From Pseudoxanthomonas sacheonensis (GTDB lineage Bacteria; Pseudomonadota; Gammaproteobacteria; Xanthomonadales; Xanthomonadaceae): a stretch of 64,000 nt of DNA. The stretch lies in NCBI RefSeq assembly GCF_010093305.1, contig NZ_PDWS01000020.1:1-64000 (forward strand), read 5' to 3'. Below are positions 17,304-27,190 of this stretch, piece by piece (position 1 is the stretch's first letter; every line of letters starts with the position of its first letter). Below the pieces are notes generated by a model. The model ran no database searches. It was given only the letters and a program-made list of their open reading frames with translations, and was not told the DNA's origin. Both the position numbers and the translations under genes were made by a program.

Positions 17304-17516
17304 TCAGGCCTTTTTGAGGAAGCAGGTCTTCAGCACCAGATCCTTGATCTTCTCGACCTTGCATTCGATCTCTTCCTCGTCGTCGGTCAGGCGGATGCCT
17401 TTGATCAGCGTGCCGCGCTTGATCGTCAGCGAAGTGCCCTTGACCTTGAGGTCCTTGATGACGGTGACCGAATCGCCGTCGCTGAGCGGAGTGCCGTTGC
17501 TGTCTTTTACGTTCAT
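17304..17516 (-). CDS. PhnA/YjdM C-terminal domain protein, lacking the zinc ribbon
   Basis: 70 residues matching the C-terminal domain of YjdM/PhnA: VKDSNGTPLSDGDSVTVIKDLKVKG, KRGTLIKGIRL and the end LKTCFLKKA. Full-length YjdM is about 110 residues with an N-terminal zinc ribbon, which is absent here. Despite the historical name, PhnA proteins have no proven role in phosphonate use. The start has a good AAGGAAC ribosome-binding site. It is first in a tight three-gene run with two uncharacterised genes. Confidence 0.85.
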   Translation of the reverse strand: MNVKDSNGTPLSDGDSVTVIKDLKVKGTSLTIKRGTLIKGIRLTDDEEEIECKVEKIKDLVLKTCFLKKA

Positions 17517-17544
17517 AGCGGTTCCTTCGTAAGGTGCATTGCCA

Positions 17545-17618
17545 TTGTAGGAGCGGGCCCTGCCCGCGACGAAGCTCTACCGGTCAGGCTCGGTCGCGGG
17601 CAGGGCCCGCTCCTACAA
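17545..17618. repeat. REP-like palindrome, family A copy 2
   Basis: 26-base perfect inverted arms at 17545-17570 and 17593-17618 with a 22-base centre. Arms match those at 542-624 and 34117-34189. It sits just downstream of rlmM and upstream of the PhnA-like gene. Confidence 0.9.
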
Positions 17619-17626
17619 GGAAGGCG

Positions 17627-18673
17627 TCATCGTGTTGCGGTGGCGAAGACGGTGATTTCCTCGCGGTCATGATAAAGCTGCTTGGCGCGAATGGTCACCG
17701 GCCTTTCGGATTGTTCGGCGAAAAGATCCAGGCACAAGCGCGTCTCGTCCCAGCGTTTCTTCATCGGCAGCTTCAGATTGAAGACCGCATGCCTGCACCA
17801 GCCTTCGCGGAACCAGGTGGCCATGCGTTCGGCCACGCGCCTGGGTTGCTCCACCATGTCGCAGACCATCCAGTCCAGCGATTGCGAAGGCTTCCATTGG
17901 AAACCGTCCGCGCGCAGGTGTTCCACCAGTCCGCTGTCCATCACGTTCTGGCGCAGAGGGCCGTTGTCCACGCTGATCACGCGCAGGTGATGGCGGGTGA
18001 GGATCCAGGTCCAGCCGCCCGGCGCGGCGCCCAGGTCGGCGGCGGTCATACCCGCTTTCAGCAGCGTTTCGCGCTCCTGTGGGTCGAGTAGCGTCAGCAG
18101 GGCTTCTTCGAGTTTCAAGGCCGAACGCGAAGGGGCGTCCGAGAGGAGTTTCAGGCGAGGGATGCCCAGCGGCCAAGGGGAACTGTCTTGAGGATCGGCA
18201 ATAGCCAGGAAGGCATGGTCGCCGTCCACGAAGACGACGTGCAATCGGGGAAGCCGCGGATTTTCCTTGTCCGCCATCAGACCGGCTTTGCGCAATGCCG
18301 GACGCAACGCATTGCCGAAGCTGCGCGCCAATCCGGCCAATGGTTTGGCGACATCCGAATCGGGATGCTCGACCCACAGATCGCCGAAGCGGGATTGGCC
18401 CGCCAGCGCAGCGAGCATGGGAGCGATGCGGTCCTTCGGGTCGAGCCCGCGCAGTTCGGCGATCAACCGCAGTTTCTGCCGCGCATAGATCAGTTCGCGC
18501 CATGGCAACGCTTCCGAAAGCGCCGCGCCGTCGTCGCAGACGAAGACCACGTGGGCGCTGTTGCGTTCGGTGCGCGCATAGCCGGGATGGCCGGCGAGGG
18601 TGGCGCGCTGGGTCAGCTCCGCAGCCAGCTCGGGCTCGAAACCTTGTCGGCAATAGCAGAGGAGGCCGATCAT
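17627..18673 (-). CDS. rlmM: 23S rRNA (cytidine-2498-2'-O)-methyltransferase
   Basis: 348 residues. It 2'-O-methylates C2498 of 23S rRNA in the peptidyl-transferase region. The protein starts with the RlmM-type LLCYCRQGFEPELAAELTQR. A THUMP-like region follows, then the Rossmann SAM motif AADLGAAPGGWTWIL (about residue 212) and the catalytic-region blocks DWMVCDMVEQPRRVA (about residue 262) and AVFNLKLPMKKRWDE (about residue 289, Lys of the K-D-K-E tetrad). It is monocistronic between two palindromic repeats. Confidence 0.93.
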   Translation of the reverse strand: MIGLLCYCRQGFEPELAAELTQRATLAGHPGYARTERNSAHVVFVCDDGAALSEALPWRELIYARQKLRLIAELRGLDPKDRIAPMLAALAGQSRFGDLWVEHPDSDVAKPLAGLARSFGNALRPALRKAGLMADKENPRLPRLHVVFVDGDHAFLAIADPQDSSPWPLGIPRLKLLSDAPSRSALKLEEALLTLLDPQERETLLKAGMTAADLGAAPGGWTWILTRHHLRVISVDNGPLRQNVMDSGLVEHLRADGFQWKPSQSLDWMVCDMVEQPRRVAERMATWFREGWCRHAVFNLKLPMKKRWDETRLCLDLFAEQSERPVTIRAKQLYHDREEITVFATATR

Positions 18674-18683
18674 GAGCGATGCG

Positions 18684-18777
18684 CCGTAGGAGCGACGTGA
18701 GTCGCGAAGGGTACTATTGAGAATTCAATCGCCGGCAATTGGCCGGCGATCAATTCGCGACTCACGTCGCTCCTACG
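18684..18777. repeat. Inverted repeat, family F with nested palindrome
   Basis: 23-base arms at 18684-18706 and 18755-18777 (cgtaggagcgacgtgagtcg type). Between them a second palindrome (gaattcaatcgccggc and its near complement, about 18719-18755) is nested. It lies between the rlmM start and the deaminase stop, in the short promoter region of rlmM. Confidence 0.88.
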
Positions 18778-18790
18778 CAGGTAGATTGCG

Positions 18791-19354
18791 TCAATAACGG
18801 TCGCCGCCGCGTTCGCCGTAGCTGCGCAGGACTTCGCGCGCCGCATCGCGGTTGAGGTCGCGGACCACTTCGATGCCGCGTTTGTTCAATTCGCCTATCC
18901 AGTCGGCCGGAAGCGGGCCTTCGTCGAATTCGGTCAGCTCCATCACGTCTTCGGCGCGTGCGCCGATCAGCAGACGGTCGATGCCGGCCCACACTGTGGC
19001 GCCGTAGCACTGGCAGCAGGGTTGCGACGAAGTGGCCAGCGTCACCGTTCCGCCCACGCGTTCGTTGAGGCGCGCGGTCTGCAGGCGTTGCTGGGCCAGC
19101 ATGTAGGCCATGTTTTCGGCATGGGCCAGCGAAGTGTTCTGCGGCAGCACGCGATTGACGCCGACCGAGATGATGCGGTCGTCCGGTCCGAAGACCACGG
19201 CGCCGAAGGGCCCGCCGGTGTTCGCATCGATATTGATGCGCGAGAGCTCGATGGCCAGCGCCACCTTACCGGCATCGCTGGGGTAAACCAGCGATGCGTC
19301 GACGGTTTCGTGCACCCAGGCGGGCAGGGTCAGATGGACTTGCGCGTAGAGCAT
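18791..19354 (-). CDS. Cytidine/deoxycytidylate deaminase-family nucleoside deaminase
   Basis: 187 residues with the zinc-deaminase signature: HAENMAY (zinc His, catalytic Glu; about residue 81) and SSQPCCQCYGATVWAGIDRL (two zinc Cys, about residue 117). The N-terminal IELSRINIDANTGGPFGAVVFGPDD supplies the substrate-pocket region seen in guanine and nucleoside deaminases. The substrate is not assignable. The ATG at 19354 overlaps the stop of the upstream lipoprotein gene as TGATG, so it is coupled to it. Confidence 0.88.
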   Translation of the reverse strand: MLYAQVHLTLPAWVHETVDASLVYPSDAGKVALAIELSRINIDANTGGPFGAVVFGPDDRIISVGVNRVLPQNTSLAHAENMAYMLAQQRLQTARLNERVGGTVTLATSSQPCCQCYGATVWAGIDRLLIGARAEDVMELTEFDEGPLPADWIGELNKRGIEVVRDLNRDAAREVLRSYGERGGDRY

Positions 19355-19788
19355 CACTGGACCTGCGGCGCCGTACCGCCGGCGGGCGCGCATCGGCCGT
19401 TGTCGCATTGGCAGGCGCTGATCTCGGCGAAGCCGCAGACGCTCATCATTCCCTTGGCGGCGCAAGCGGCCTGCACGGCTGCAGGATCGGTCGGACTGTC
19501 CTTGTTGACGCAGGCGGGCATCGCCCCGCAGCAGTTGCCGACGTTCTTCACCGCGCAGTCGGCGCTGGTCTTGCAGGAAGTGTCGATGGTCACTTCCGCG
19601 CGCACTGGACGTGGCGGAGTAGGCGAAGACATCGGTGGCGCGGATGGCGGCGCGGGTGGGGCCGGCGGCGGTGGCGGCGTGGAGCCTGCAAGGTTGCCGG
19701 TAGCCGGTTCGGTGGCTGTAGGGGCTGCGCAGGAAGTCAGCGAAAGCGCGATGGTTAGCGAGATCAGTATTGAGGCGATGAGGCGCAT
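19354..19788 (-). CDS. Cys-rich putative lipoprotein
   Basis: 144 residues. Signal sequence MRLIASILISLTIALSLTSC ends in a lipobox (SLTSC). Then a long Pro/Ala/Ser linker (about residues 35-60) and a compact Cys-rich module with about ten cysteines (TSCKTSADCAVKN, NCCGAMPAC, SACQCDNGRC), presumably disulfide-bonded in the envelope. A perfect AGGAGATACGCC leader precedes the ATG at 19788; the longer frame upstream is within a palindromic repeat and is not expected to be translated. Family not recognised. Translation is coupled to the downstream deaminase. Confidence 0.75.
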   Translation of the reverse strand: MRLIASILISLTIALSLTSCAAPTATEPATGNLAGSTPPPPPAPPAPPSAPPMSSPTPPRPVRAEVTIDTSCKTSADCAVKNVGNCCGAMPACVNKDSPTDPAAVQAACAAKGMMSVCGFAEISACQCDNGRCAPAGGTAPQVQ

Positions 19789-19821
19789 GGCGTATCTCCT
19801 GTAATCAGATAAATCAGTCGC

Positions 19822-19902
19822 CGTCCCCGCGAAAGCGGGGATCCGGCGACTCAAGGCTCTGAAAGGCAAAGGCACTGGGTCCCCGCCTTCGCGGGGATGA
19901 CG
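19822..19902. repeat. Inverted repeat, family C copy 2
   Basis: Arms at 19822-19844 and about 19877-19902 with the same ccgcgaaagcggggatcc/ccgccttcgcggggatgacg sequences as 16025-16114. It lies between glnS and the lipoprotein gene. Confidence 0.88.
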
Positions 19903-19933
19903 GTCGTTTTTCTGGTGCGGCCGTACACCAACA

Positions 19934-21703
<1,770 letters not shown>

Positions 21704-21828
21704 GCGGTGAGGGAGCCTTGCGTTCGGGGTCACAGTTTAGCCGACGCGCCCGTGCACTTCCTGCGGGCAGGCCATGGTTTTGGCCGCAACTGGGGTTACT
21801 CTGGGCCCGGTGTCCGGGGGGAGCCGCC

Positions 21829-22092
21829 GTGCAAGTCGTTTATCGCGCAAACAACCTGATCGAGGCCCACCTGGCCAAACATGCGCTGGAAGGCCTGGAT
21901 ATTCCGGCGTTCATTTTTGGCGAATCCCTGCTGGGAGGCGCGGGCGAGCTGCCGCTGTTCGGCGTCTTGCGGGTCTGCGTTCCGGATTCCCACATCGATG
22001 AGGCGATGGCCTGCCTGAAGGAGTTGCCGCTGGCGCAGGAGTGCGGCAGCCATGGCGAAGGAGATCCGGATGCGCTGCCTGCCACGGCATAG
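21829..22092 (+). CDS. DUF2007 family small protein
   Basis: 87 residues forming a single DUF2007 (putative signal-transducing) domain: VVYRANNLIEAHLAKHALEGLDIPAFIFGE, then ELPLFGVLRVCVPDSHIDEAMACLKEL. The fold is ferredoxin-like and the function unknown. The start is a GTG at 21829 preceded by GGGGGGAG; upstream in-frame codons lie in the glnS promoter region. The 3' end overlaps the diguanylate cyclase gene by 23 bases, suggesting co-translation. Confidence 0.85.
   Translation: MQVVYRANNLIEAHLAKHALEGLDIPAFIFGESLLGGAGELPLFGVLRVCVPDSHIDEAMACLKELPLAQECGSHGEGDPDALPATA
22058..22063 (+). promoter_or_regulatory. Ribosome-binding site fixing the diguanylate cyclase start
   Basis: AAGGAG lies six bases before the ATG at 22070, inside the DUF2007 gene. 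An in-frame ATG at 22052 has a worse-spaced GGAG. This decides for 22070. Confidence 0.7.
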
Positions 22093-24313
22093 CGGTTCGT
22101 GCTTGCGCGCCGTGCGGAGCCCGGGCCCGTGGTGGCTGGCATGGGGCCTTCTGCTCCTGTCGCTGACCCTGGCTTGGGAAGGCATTGCGCAGGCCCGAAG
22201 CCCGGTGGCGCAGCCTCTGGAAATTCCGGTCGCCCTGGAGTTGCTGGATGCGCAACCGCGCGCCCACCTCAGCCTGGACGGGCAAGGCGTGGTGCTTCCG
22301 CCGGAAGGAAGTCCGGCGCGGTTCCGGTTGCGCTTCGATCTGCCCGGCCGCGGGCCGGAGGAGTCCCCCTGGCAGCTCAGATTCAACCGGGTCGAGCTGA
22401 AGGAGTTGCGGCTGCAGGCTCCCGGCTGGCGCCCGCCGGCGCAGGATTTCTTCCACCCCCAGCCCCACGATGGGCTGCTGCCGATGGCCTTTTCGCAAAC
22501 GCTTCCTGCCGAATGGCGCGGACCGGTCAGCGTCGAGGTGACCGCCAGTAGCGAGTTGGCGCGTACCTTGCGCCCGCAGGTCGTGCGCATGCCGCTGGGA
22601 GCCGAGCAGGACAAAAGGGAACTGGCCGTCGCGGTCGCGTTGTACGCCTGCATGCTGGTGCTGGCCATCGTCGCGATATCGCTTTGCCTGGGTGCGCGCG
22701 AGCTCGCGTTCCTGAGCTTCCTGGCCTTCGTCAGCACCTCGTTCCTGTTGATGCTGGTGGTCAACGGGCATGCCTACACGGTTCCCTTCCTGGCCTGGCT
22801 GAAGCCGCTGGGCGGGCAGGGCACCAATATCGCCATGCTGCTGGTGAGCGCATCCGGAATCTGCACGGCGCGCGATTTCGCGGGCCGGCGTCCTGACAAT
22901 TTCTGGCTGCGCTGGGTTCCCGTCGCCGGCGCATCGGCGATGGCCGCCCTGGCCGCGGCTGGTTTGTGCGGCTTCGCGTTCGCTCCGACGACCATGCAGA
23001 CGCTGGTGATCATCGGCTGGGCGGCGGCGGCCGCGCTTGCGATGGTCGCCTTCTTCGCCGCCATCCTGCGCAAGGCGTGGCTGGGCTGGCCGCTGCTGAC
23101 CGCACTGATCGTGCTCGGCATCAGTTGCACGATGTTCGAGCTGAGCGTGCGTGGAATGGCGCATCCGTTCTGGGGCCGTTCCGGCTACCAGATCGGGCTG
23201 GTGCTGGTGGCGGTGGTGCTGGTGGTAGCGTTGATCGGCCGCATCGCCGATTTCCGCCTCAAGCACGAGCAGGAGCGCACGGCCCGCAAGGCCAGCGAAC
23301 AGCGGCTGTTGCAGCAGCAGGCTTATACCAATCTGGCCGGTCTGCTGCGCAAGCGCCTGCGTGAAGTCGCTCCCAAGGACATGGAGTGGTACGCGGTCCA
23401 GATGGCGATGGAAAGCCTGCTGCCCTGGCTGCAGTTGAATTCGGCCACCATCGTCCTTTCCCGTCCGGGCTACGACCAGACCCGGATCACCGAGCCGGTC
23501 ACCCATACCTCGCGCATATCCGCGTTGATCGACGTCAACGATGCGACGCTGCGCGCGGTGGCGCAGCGCAAGTTGCCGATGACCGAGCTGATCATGAATC
23601 CGGTGCCGGGAAGCGCGCAGCCGCGTGCGGCGAGCATGGTCTATGCGGCGGTGCCGCTGACCACGGGCAAGGGCGACGTGGGCGTGGCCCTGCTGGAGCG
23701 GGTGGGTCCGCAGGCGTTCAGCGCGGAAGAGCTCGCATTGGCCGAACAGTTCGGGCACCTGGTATTGCAGCAGACCGCCGAAGCCCGCGAGACGCATAAA
23801 CTGCGCCGCTCCGCCGAGCTGGACGCATTGACCGGCGTGCTCAACCGCAATGCCATCGACCTGGCGCTGAGCCATGCTTTCATCGAAGCGCACAAACAGG
23901 ACCAGACCCTGGCGTTGCTGTTCATCGACGTGGACGCTTTCAAACTGGTCAACGACACCTATGGCCATGCCTGCGGCGATCAATGCCTCAGGCATCTGGC
24001 GCAGGTCCTGATCCATACCTTGCGGCCGGGCGATCTGCTGGGACGGTACGGCGGCGAGGAATTCCTGGTGCTGCTGCCCGGTCCGAAGGAGGGGCAGGCG
24101 TGGGAAATCGGCGAGCGGATCCGCCTGCAGATCGAGGAGTCGACGGTGGACTGGCAGGGCCAGCCAGTGAAACTGACGGTCAGCGTGGGCGTGGCGATGC
24201 GTCTTGCCCACGAACAGACTGCGGCCGCCGCGCTGGAAAGAGCGGACCGCGCGCTTTACGCGGCCAAGCGCGAGGGCCGCAACCGGGTGGTTCTGGCAGC
24301 CCGGAATCCTTGA
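22070..24313 (+). CDS. Membrane diguanylate cyclase with 7TMR-DISM-like sensor
   Basis: 747 residues. A signal peptide or first membrane helix is followed by a periplasmic domain (about 50-180), seven hydrophobic helices (about 185-390, 7TMR-DISM-like), a coiled coil and GAF-like region (about 395-570), then a GGDEF domain. The domain has DALTGVLNRNAID, FIDVDAFKLVNDTYGH and an intact GGEEF at about residue 661. An RxxD product-inhibition site (RPGD) lies five residues before it, so the enzyme should be active in making c-di-GMP and feedback-controlled. The trigger ligand is unknown. It overlaps the DUF2007 gene. Confidence 0.92.
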   Translation: MRCLPRHSGSCLRAVRSPGPWWLAWGLLLLSLTLAWEGIAQARSPVAQPLEIPVALELLDAQPRAHLSLDGQGVVLPPEGSPARFRLRFDLPGRGPEESPWQLRFNRVELKELRLQAPGWRPPAQDFFHPQPHDGLLPMAFSQTLPAEWRGPVSVEVTASSELARTLRPQVVRMPLGAEQDKRELAVAVALYACMLVLAIVAISLCLGARELAFLSFLAFVSTSFLLMLVVNGHAYTVPFLAWLKPLGGQGTNIAMLLVSASGICTARDFAGRRPDNFWLRWVPVAGASAMAALAAAGLCGFAFAPTTMQTLVIIGWAAAAALAMVAFFAAILRKAWLGWPLLTALIVLGISCTMFELSVRGMAHPFWGRSGYQIGLVLVAVVLVVALIGRIADFRLKHEQERTARKASEQRLLQQQAYTNLAGLLRKRLREVAPKDMEWYAVQMAMESLLPWLQLNSATIVLSRPGYDQTRITEPVTHTSRISALIDVNDATLRAVAQRKLPMTELIMNPVPGSAQPRAASMVYAAVPLTTGKGDVGVALLERVGPQAFSAEELALAEQFGHLVLQQTAEARETHKLRRSAELDALTGVLNRNAIDLALSHAFIEAHKQDQTLALLFIDVDAFKLVNDTYGHACGDQCLRHLAQVLIHTLRPGDLLGRYGGEEFLVLLPGPKEGQAWEIGERIRLQIEESTVDWQGQPVKLTVSVGVAMRLAHEQTAAAALERADRALYAAKREGRNRVVLAARNP

Positions 24314-24354
24314 AACAAGTACTCGATGCGAGCGCCCGAAGGCCGCAATGCTCT

Positions 24355-24395
24355 TCGTCTTTGTAGAGCCGAGCTTGCTCGGCTCTACAAAGACG
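24355..24395. terminator. Bidirectional terminator-like hairpin, family G copy 1
   Basis: Near-perfect palindrome: cgtctttgtagagccgagc pairs with gctcggctctacaaagacg around a two- or three-base loop. It sits between the convergent cyclase and exported-protein genes. A longer relative is at 43537-43609. Confidence 0.75.
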
Positions 24396-24425
24396 AGAGC
24401 GAAAGCGCCTGCTCTTGCGCGTGGA

Positions 24426-25067
24426 TCAAAGCCGCGTGATGCCGCACACGTAGACCACTTCGCAGGCGCCGCCGCCGGTGTCTTCGCGAGTGGTCGAACT
24501 GCGCCAGCGCCAGCCGTCAGGAGCCCTGGCTTCCACCAGCCAGCCATCGATGCGCACGCTGTCGCCCTTGCCGACATGGGCAAGCGCGTCGGCCACCGCA
24601 TCGCTGGCCGGAATCATGTGCATGTTGGCGCTGTTCTGCGCGATTTCTCCGGGCGGTAACGGGGGCTGGTCTTCCCAACGGTAGTTGTACCAGCGCGAGG
24701 ACTGGCTGATGTCCAACTGCGACAACACGGCTTCGTCGCGCATGGTTTTCCAGCCCAGCGCCAGATCGGTGGGCGAAAGATCGGCCTCCCGCCCCAGGCT
24801 GTAGTCCTCGCGCGACAGCACCCGCGCCTCGATGCTGAAACCCGCCAAGGGCTGAAGCGTCGCGGCGTTCAATGCGAATGGCGGCATCGAAGCGGGCACG
24901 TCGCTCTGCAGCGGCGCCTCGCCTGCGTTCACCAGAGGCGGCAGCGGACATCCGGCGGTGGTGGATACACCGCCGGGTGCGCTCACTTTGCGTGGCGAGT
25001 GCGAGGAATACCACCAGCCCAGCGCGCCCAGCACCAGGCAGGCGATCAGGAAGTTGCGCAGGTTCAC
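24426..25067 (-). CDS. Putative exported or membrane-anchored protein
   Basis: 213 residues. One N-terminal hydrophobic segment ([17 protein letters not shown]) serves as uncleaved anchor or signal, followed by a soluble periplasmic part. Notable stretches are [34 protein letters not shown] and WYNYRWED. Two C-terminal cysteines ([12 protein letters not shown]) could form a disulfide. No family recognised. It starts with GTG at 25067, overlapping the transaldolase stop as GTGA, so it is translationally coupled to tal. Confidence 0.65.
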   Translation of the reverse strand: MNLRNFLIACLVLGALGWWYSSHSPRKVSAPGGVSTTAGCPLPPLVNAGEAPLQSDVPASMPPFALNAATLQPLAGFSIEARVLSREDYSLGREADLSPTDLALGWKTMRDEAVLSQLDISQSSRWYNYRWEDQPPLPPGEIAQNSANMHMIPASDAVADALAHVGKGDSVRIDGWLVEARAPDGWRWRSSTTREDTGGGACEVVYVCGITRL

Positions 25068-26032
25068 GCGGTGGCGGACAGTCGTTCGGCGATGGTCTGG
25101 CGCAAACCCACCAGATCCTTGGCGAACGCGGCGATGCCGTCGCGCAGTTTTTCGGTCGCCATGGGATCGTCCGCCAGGTCCCTGGCGAAGCGCGTCGCGT
25201 CGATAGGCGTATCGGCATTGGTTTCCGGCTTGGCGGGCGAAAGCTTGCGCGGCAGTTCGCCGGTTTCCGCTTCCAGTTTCTCCAGCAGGTCCGGCGAAAT
25301 GGTCAGGCGGTCGCAACCGGCCAGCGCTTCGATCTGCGCAGTGGAACGGAACGAGGCGCCCATCACCACCGTCGGCGATCCGCGGCGCTTGAATTCATCG
25401 TAGACGCCGCGCACGAACACCACGCCCGGGTCCGCATCGATGTTCGCCGGCGCTTCGCCGCGCGCCACGTACCAGTCCAGGATGCGGCCCACGAACGGCG
25501 AAATAAGGAACGCGCCCGCTTCCGAACAGGCCAGGGCCTGGGTGCGGTTGAAGATCAGGGTCAGGTTGCAGTCGATGCCGTCGCGCTGCAGCCGGCGCGC
25601 CGCTTCCACGCCTTCCCAGGTGGCGGCGACCTTGATCAGGATGCGTTCGCGGCCGATGCCGCGCGCGGCGTACATGTCGATGAATTTGTGCGCTTTCTTC
25701 ACCGTGGCTTCGGTGTCGTGGGCCAGATCGGCGTCCACTTCCGTCGACACGCGACCCGGGACCAGCCCGGCCAGGGCCGAACCCACCGCGATGGTCAGCC
25801 GGTCGGCCACTTCTTCGACCAGCGCTTGCCTGTCGTCCGATTGCGTGCGCGCCCAGGCCAGTTCTTTCTCGATGGCGTCCGCGTAGACCGGCAGGTCCAG
25901 CGCCTTGCGCACCAGGGTGGGGTTGGTGGTGCAGTCGACCGGGCGCAGACGCTTGACCGCATCGAAGTCGCCGGTATCGGCGACCACGACGGAAAGCTCG
26001 CGGAGTTGTTGCAGTTTCGATGCGGAGGTCAT
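25064..26032 (-). CDS. tal: Transaldolase
   Basis: 322 residues, TalB type. It transfers a dihydroxyacetone unit in the non-oxidative pentose phosphate pathway. N-terminal [23 protein letters not shown] and [12 protein letters not shown] are typical; the Schiff-base lysine is in [16 protein letters not shown] (about residue 134). [25 protein letters not shown] and [11 protein letters not shown] complete the barrel. The ATG at 26032 matches homologues. It lies 29 bases downstream of oxyR on the same strand. Confidence 0.97.
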   Translation of the reverse strand: MTSASKLQQLRELSVVVADTGDFDAVKRLRPVDCTTNPTLVRKALDLPVYADAIEKELAWARTQSDDRQALVEEVADRLTIAVGSALAGLVPGRVSTEVDADLAHDTEATVKKAHKFIDMYAARGIGRERILIKVAATWEGVEAARRLQRDGIDCNLTLIFNRTQALACSEAGAFLISPFVGRILDWYVARGEAPANIDADPGVVFVRGVYDEFKRRGSPTVVMGASFRSTAQIEALAGCDRLTISPDLLEKLEAETGELPRKLSPAKPETNADTPIDATRFARDLADDPMATEKLRDGIAAFAKDLVGLRQTIAERLSATA

Positions 26033-26061
26033 GGTGCTTTTGGTTGTCCTGATAGGGGGAT

Positions 26062-27027
26062 TCAGTGGCGTTTGCCGGCAGGTTTCCTGCCCGGAGGCAG
26101 GGGCGGCTGCAGGCCGATTTCGGGAGTGGGCGAGAACAGTTCCGCCGGCAGTTCGGAGAATACCTTCGACAGCTCCAGCAGGAACCCGGCCATCGCCGAA
26201 CTCCTGCGCCATAGCATCGCAATCTGGCGGCTGGGATGCGAGTCGCTGAAGCCTAGCAAATGTATGTTCTGTGATCGGGCCACGGGCGGTTTGATCGCCA
26301 ACGTGGGCAACAGGGTGATGCCCACGTTGGCGGCGACCATCTGCCGCAGCGTTTCCAGGCTGGTGGCGCGGAATTCGGATTTCTCGTTCGCGCCCGACAG
26401 CCGGCAGACTTCCAGCGCCTGCTCGCGCAGGCAATGGCCGTCTTCCAGCAGCAGCAGCTTCTGATTGGAGAGTTCGCCCAGGCTCAGCGAATCGAGTCGG
26501 GCCAGCGGATGGTTCTCCGGCACCGCCAGCAGGAACGGTTCCTCGAACAGGAACTCGCTGTGCAGCTGATCGTCGTGCACGGGCAGCGCCAGCAGCGCTG
26601 CATCCAGTTTTCCTTCGTGCAGGCGCGACAGCAGCACGTCGCTCTTCTCTTCCACCAGCAGCAGTTCCAGGTTGGGGAACCGCTCGCGTATGCGCGGAAT
26701 GACGTGCGGCAGCAGATAGGGTCCGAGCGTGGGGAAGATGCCCAGCCGCACCGTGCCGGCTTCCGGGTCCTGGCTGCGGCGCGCGGCTTCCTTCATCTGC
26801 TCCACTTCGGCGACGATGCGGCGCGCGCGTTCGGCGGCATCGCGGCCCGCGGGCGTCAGCATGACCTTGCGCGGCGCGCGTTCCACCAGCGACACGCCAA
26901 GTTCCTCTTCCAGCTTCCTGATCTGGGTGGACAGCGTGGGCTGGCTGACGAAGCACGCCGCCGCCGCGCGGCCGAAGTGCTTGTGGTCGGCGAGAGCCAG
27001 CAGGTACTTGAGGTCGCGGAGGTTCAT
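26062..27027 (-). CDS. oxyR: Hydrogen peroxide-inducible transcriptional regulator OxyR
   Basis: 321 residues, LysR family. The N-terminal winged helix ([37 protein letters not shown] in segments) binds DNA; the C-terminal domain senses peroxide. The redox pair is at Cys199 and Cys208 in the block [14 protein letters not shown], the same numbering as E. coli OxyR. It lies downstream of ahpC and ahpF, as in Xanthomonas, so it probably controls them. The C-terminal tail ([14 protein letters not shown]) is a basic, Pro-rich extension. Confidence 0.96.
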   Translation of the reverse strand: MNLRDLKYLLALADHKHFGRAAAACFVSQPTLSTQIRKLEEELGVSLVERAPRKVMLTPAGRDAAERARRIVAEVEQMKEAARRSQDPEAGTVRLGIFPTLGPYLLPHVIPRIRERFPNLELLLVEEKSDVLLSRLHEGKLDAALLALPVHDDQLHSEFLFEEPFLLAVPENHPLARLDSLSLGELSNQKLLLLEDGHCLREQALEVCRLSGANEKSEFRATSLETLRQMVAANVGITLLPTLAIKPPVARSQNIHLLGFSDSHPSRQIAMLWRRSSAMAGFLLELSKVFSELPAELFSPTPEIGLQPPLPPGRKPAGKRH

Positions 27028-27049
27028 TGGGGAAGAGTAGCTTTTCCTT

Positions 27050-27182
27050 CCCCCTCCGGGGGAAGGTGCCCGGAGGGCGGATGAGGGAATGGGTTGTCAG
27101 CTTGTAACGGACTTTCCGTGGGTTGGAATTCTCCCTCCCTCATCCGGCGCTTCGCGCCACCTTCTCCCGGCGGGAGAAGGGA
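27050..27182. repeat. Inverted repeat between oxyR and ahpF
   Basis: Left block ccccctccgggggaaggtgc and right block ccttctcccggcgggagaag, with complementary gatgagggaa and ctccctcatc between them. The same style of element recurs at 47608-47746 and 52247-52444 (family H). It separates oxyR from ahpF and may attenuate or stabilise the transcript. Confidence 0.75.
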
Positions 27183-27190
27183 GCAAAAGC

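Noticed and set aside
16162-17516. Known toxin-antitoxin or CBASS-type system
   Set aside because: No nucleotidyltransferase, nuclease or known toxin motif can be seen; kept only as an unassigned cassette.
18687-18777. Considered as a rho-independent terminator for the deaminase gene
   Set aside because: The stem is long but has no T-run on either strand and carries a nested palindrome, so it is listed as a repeat.
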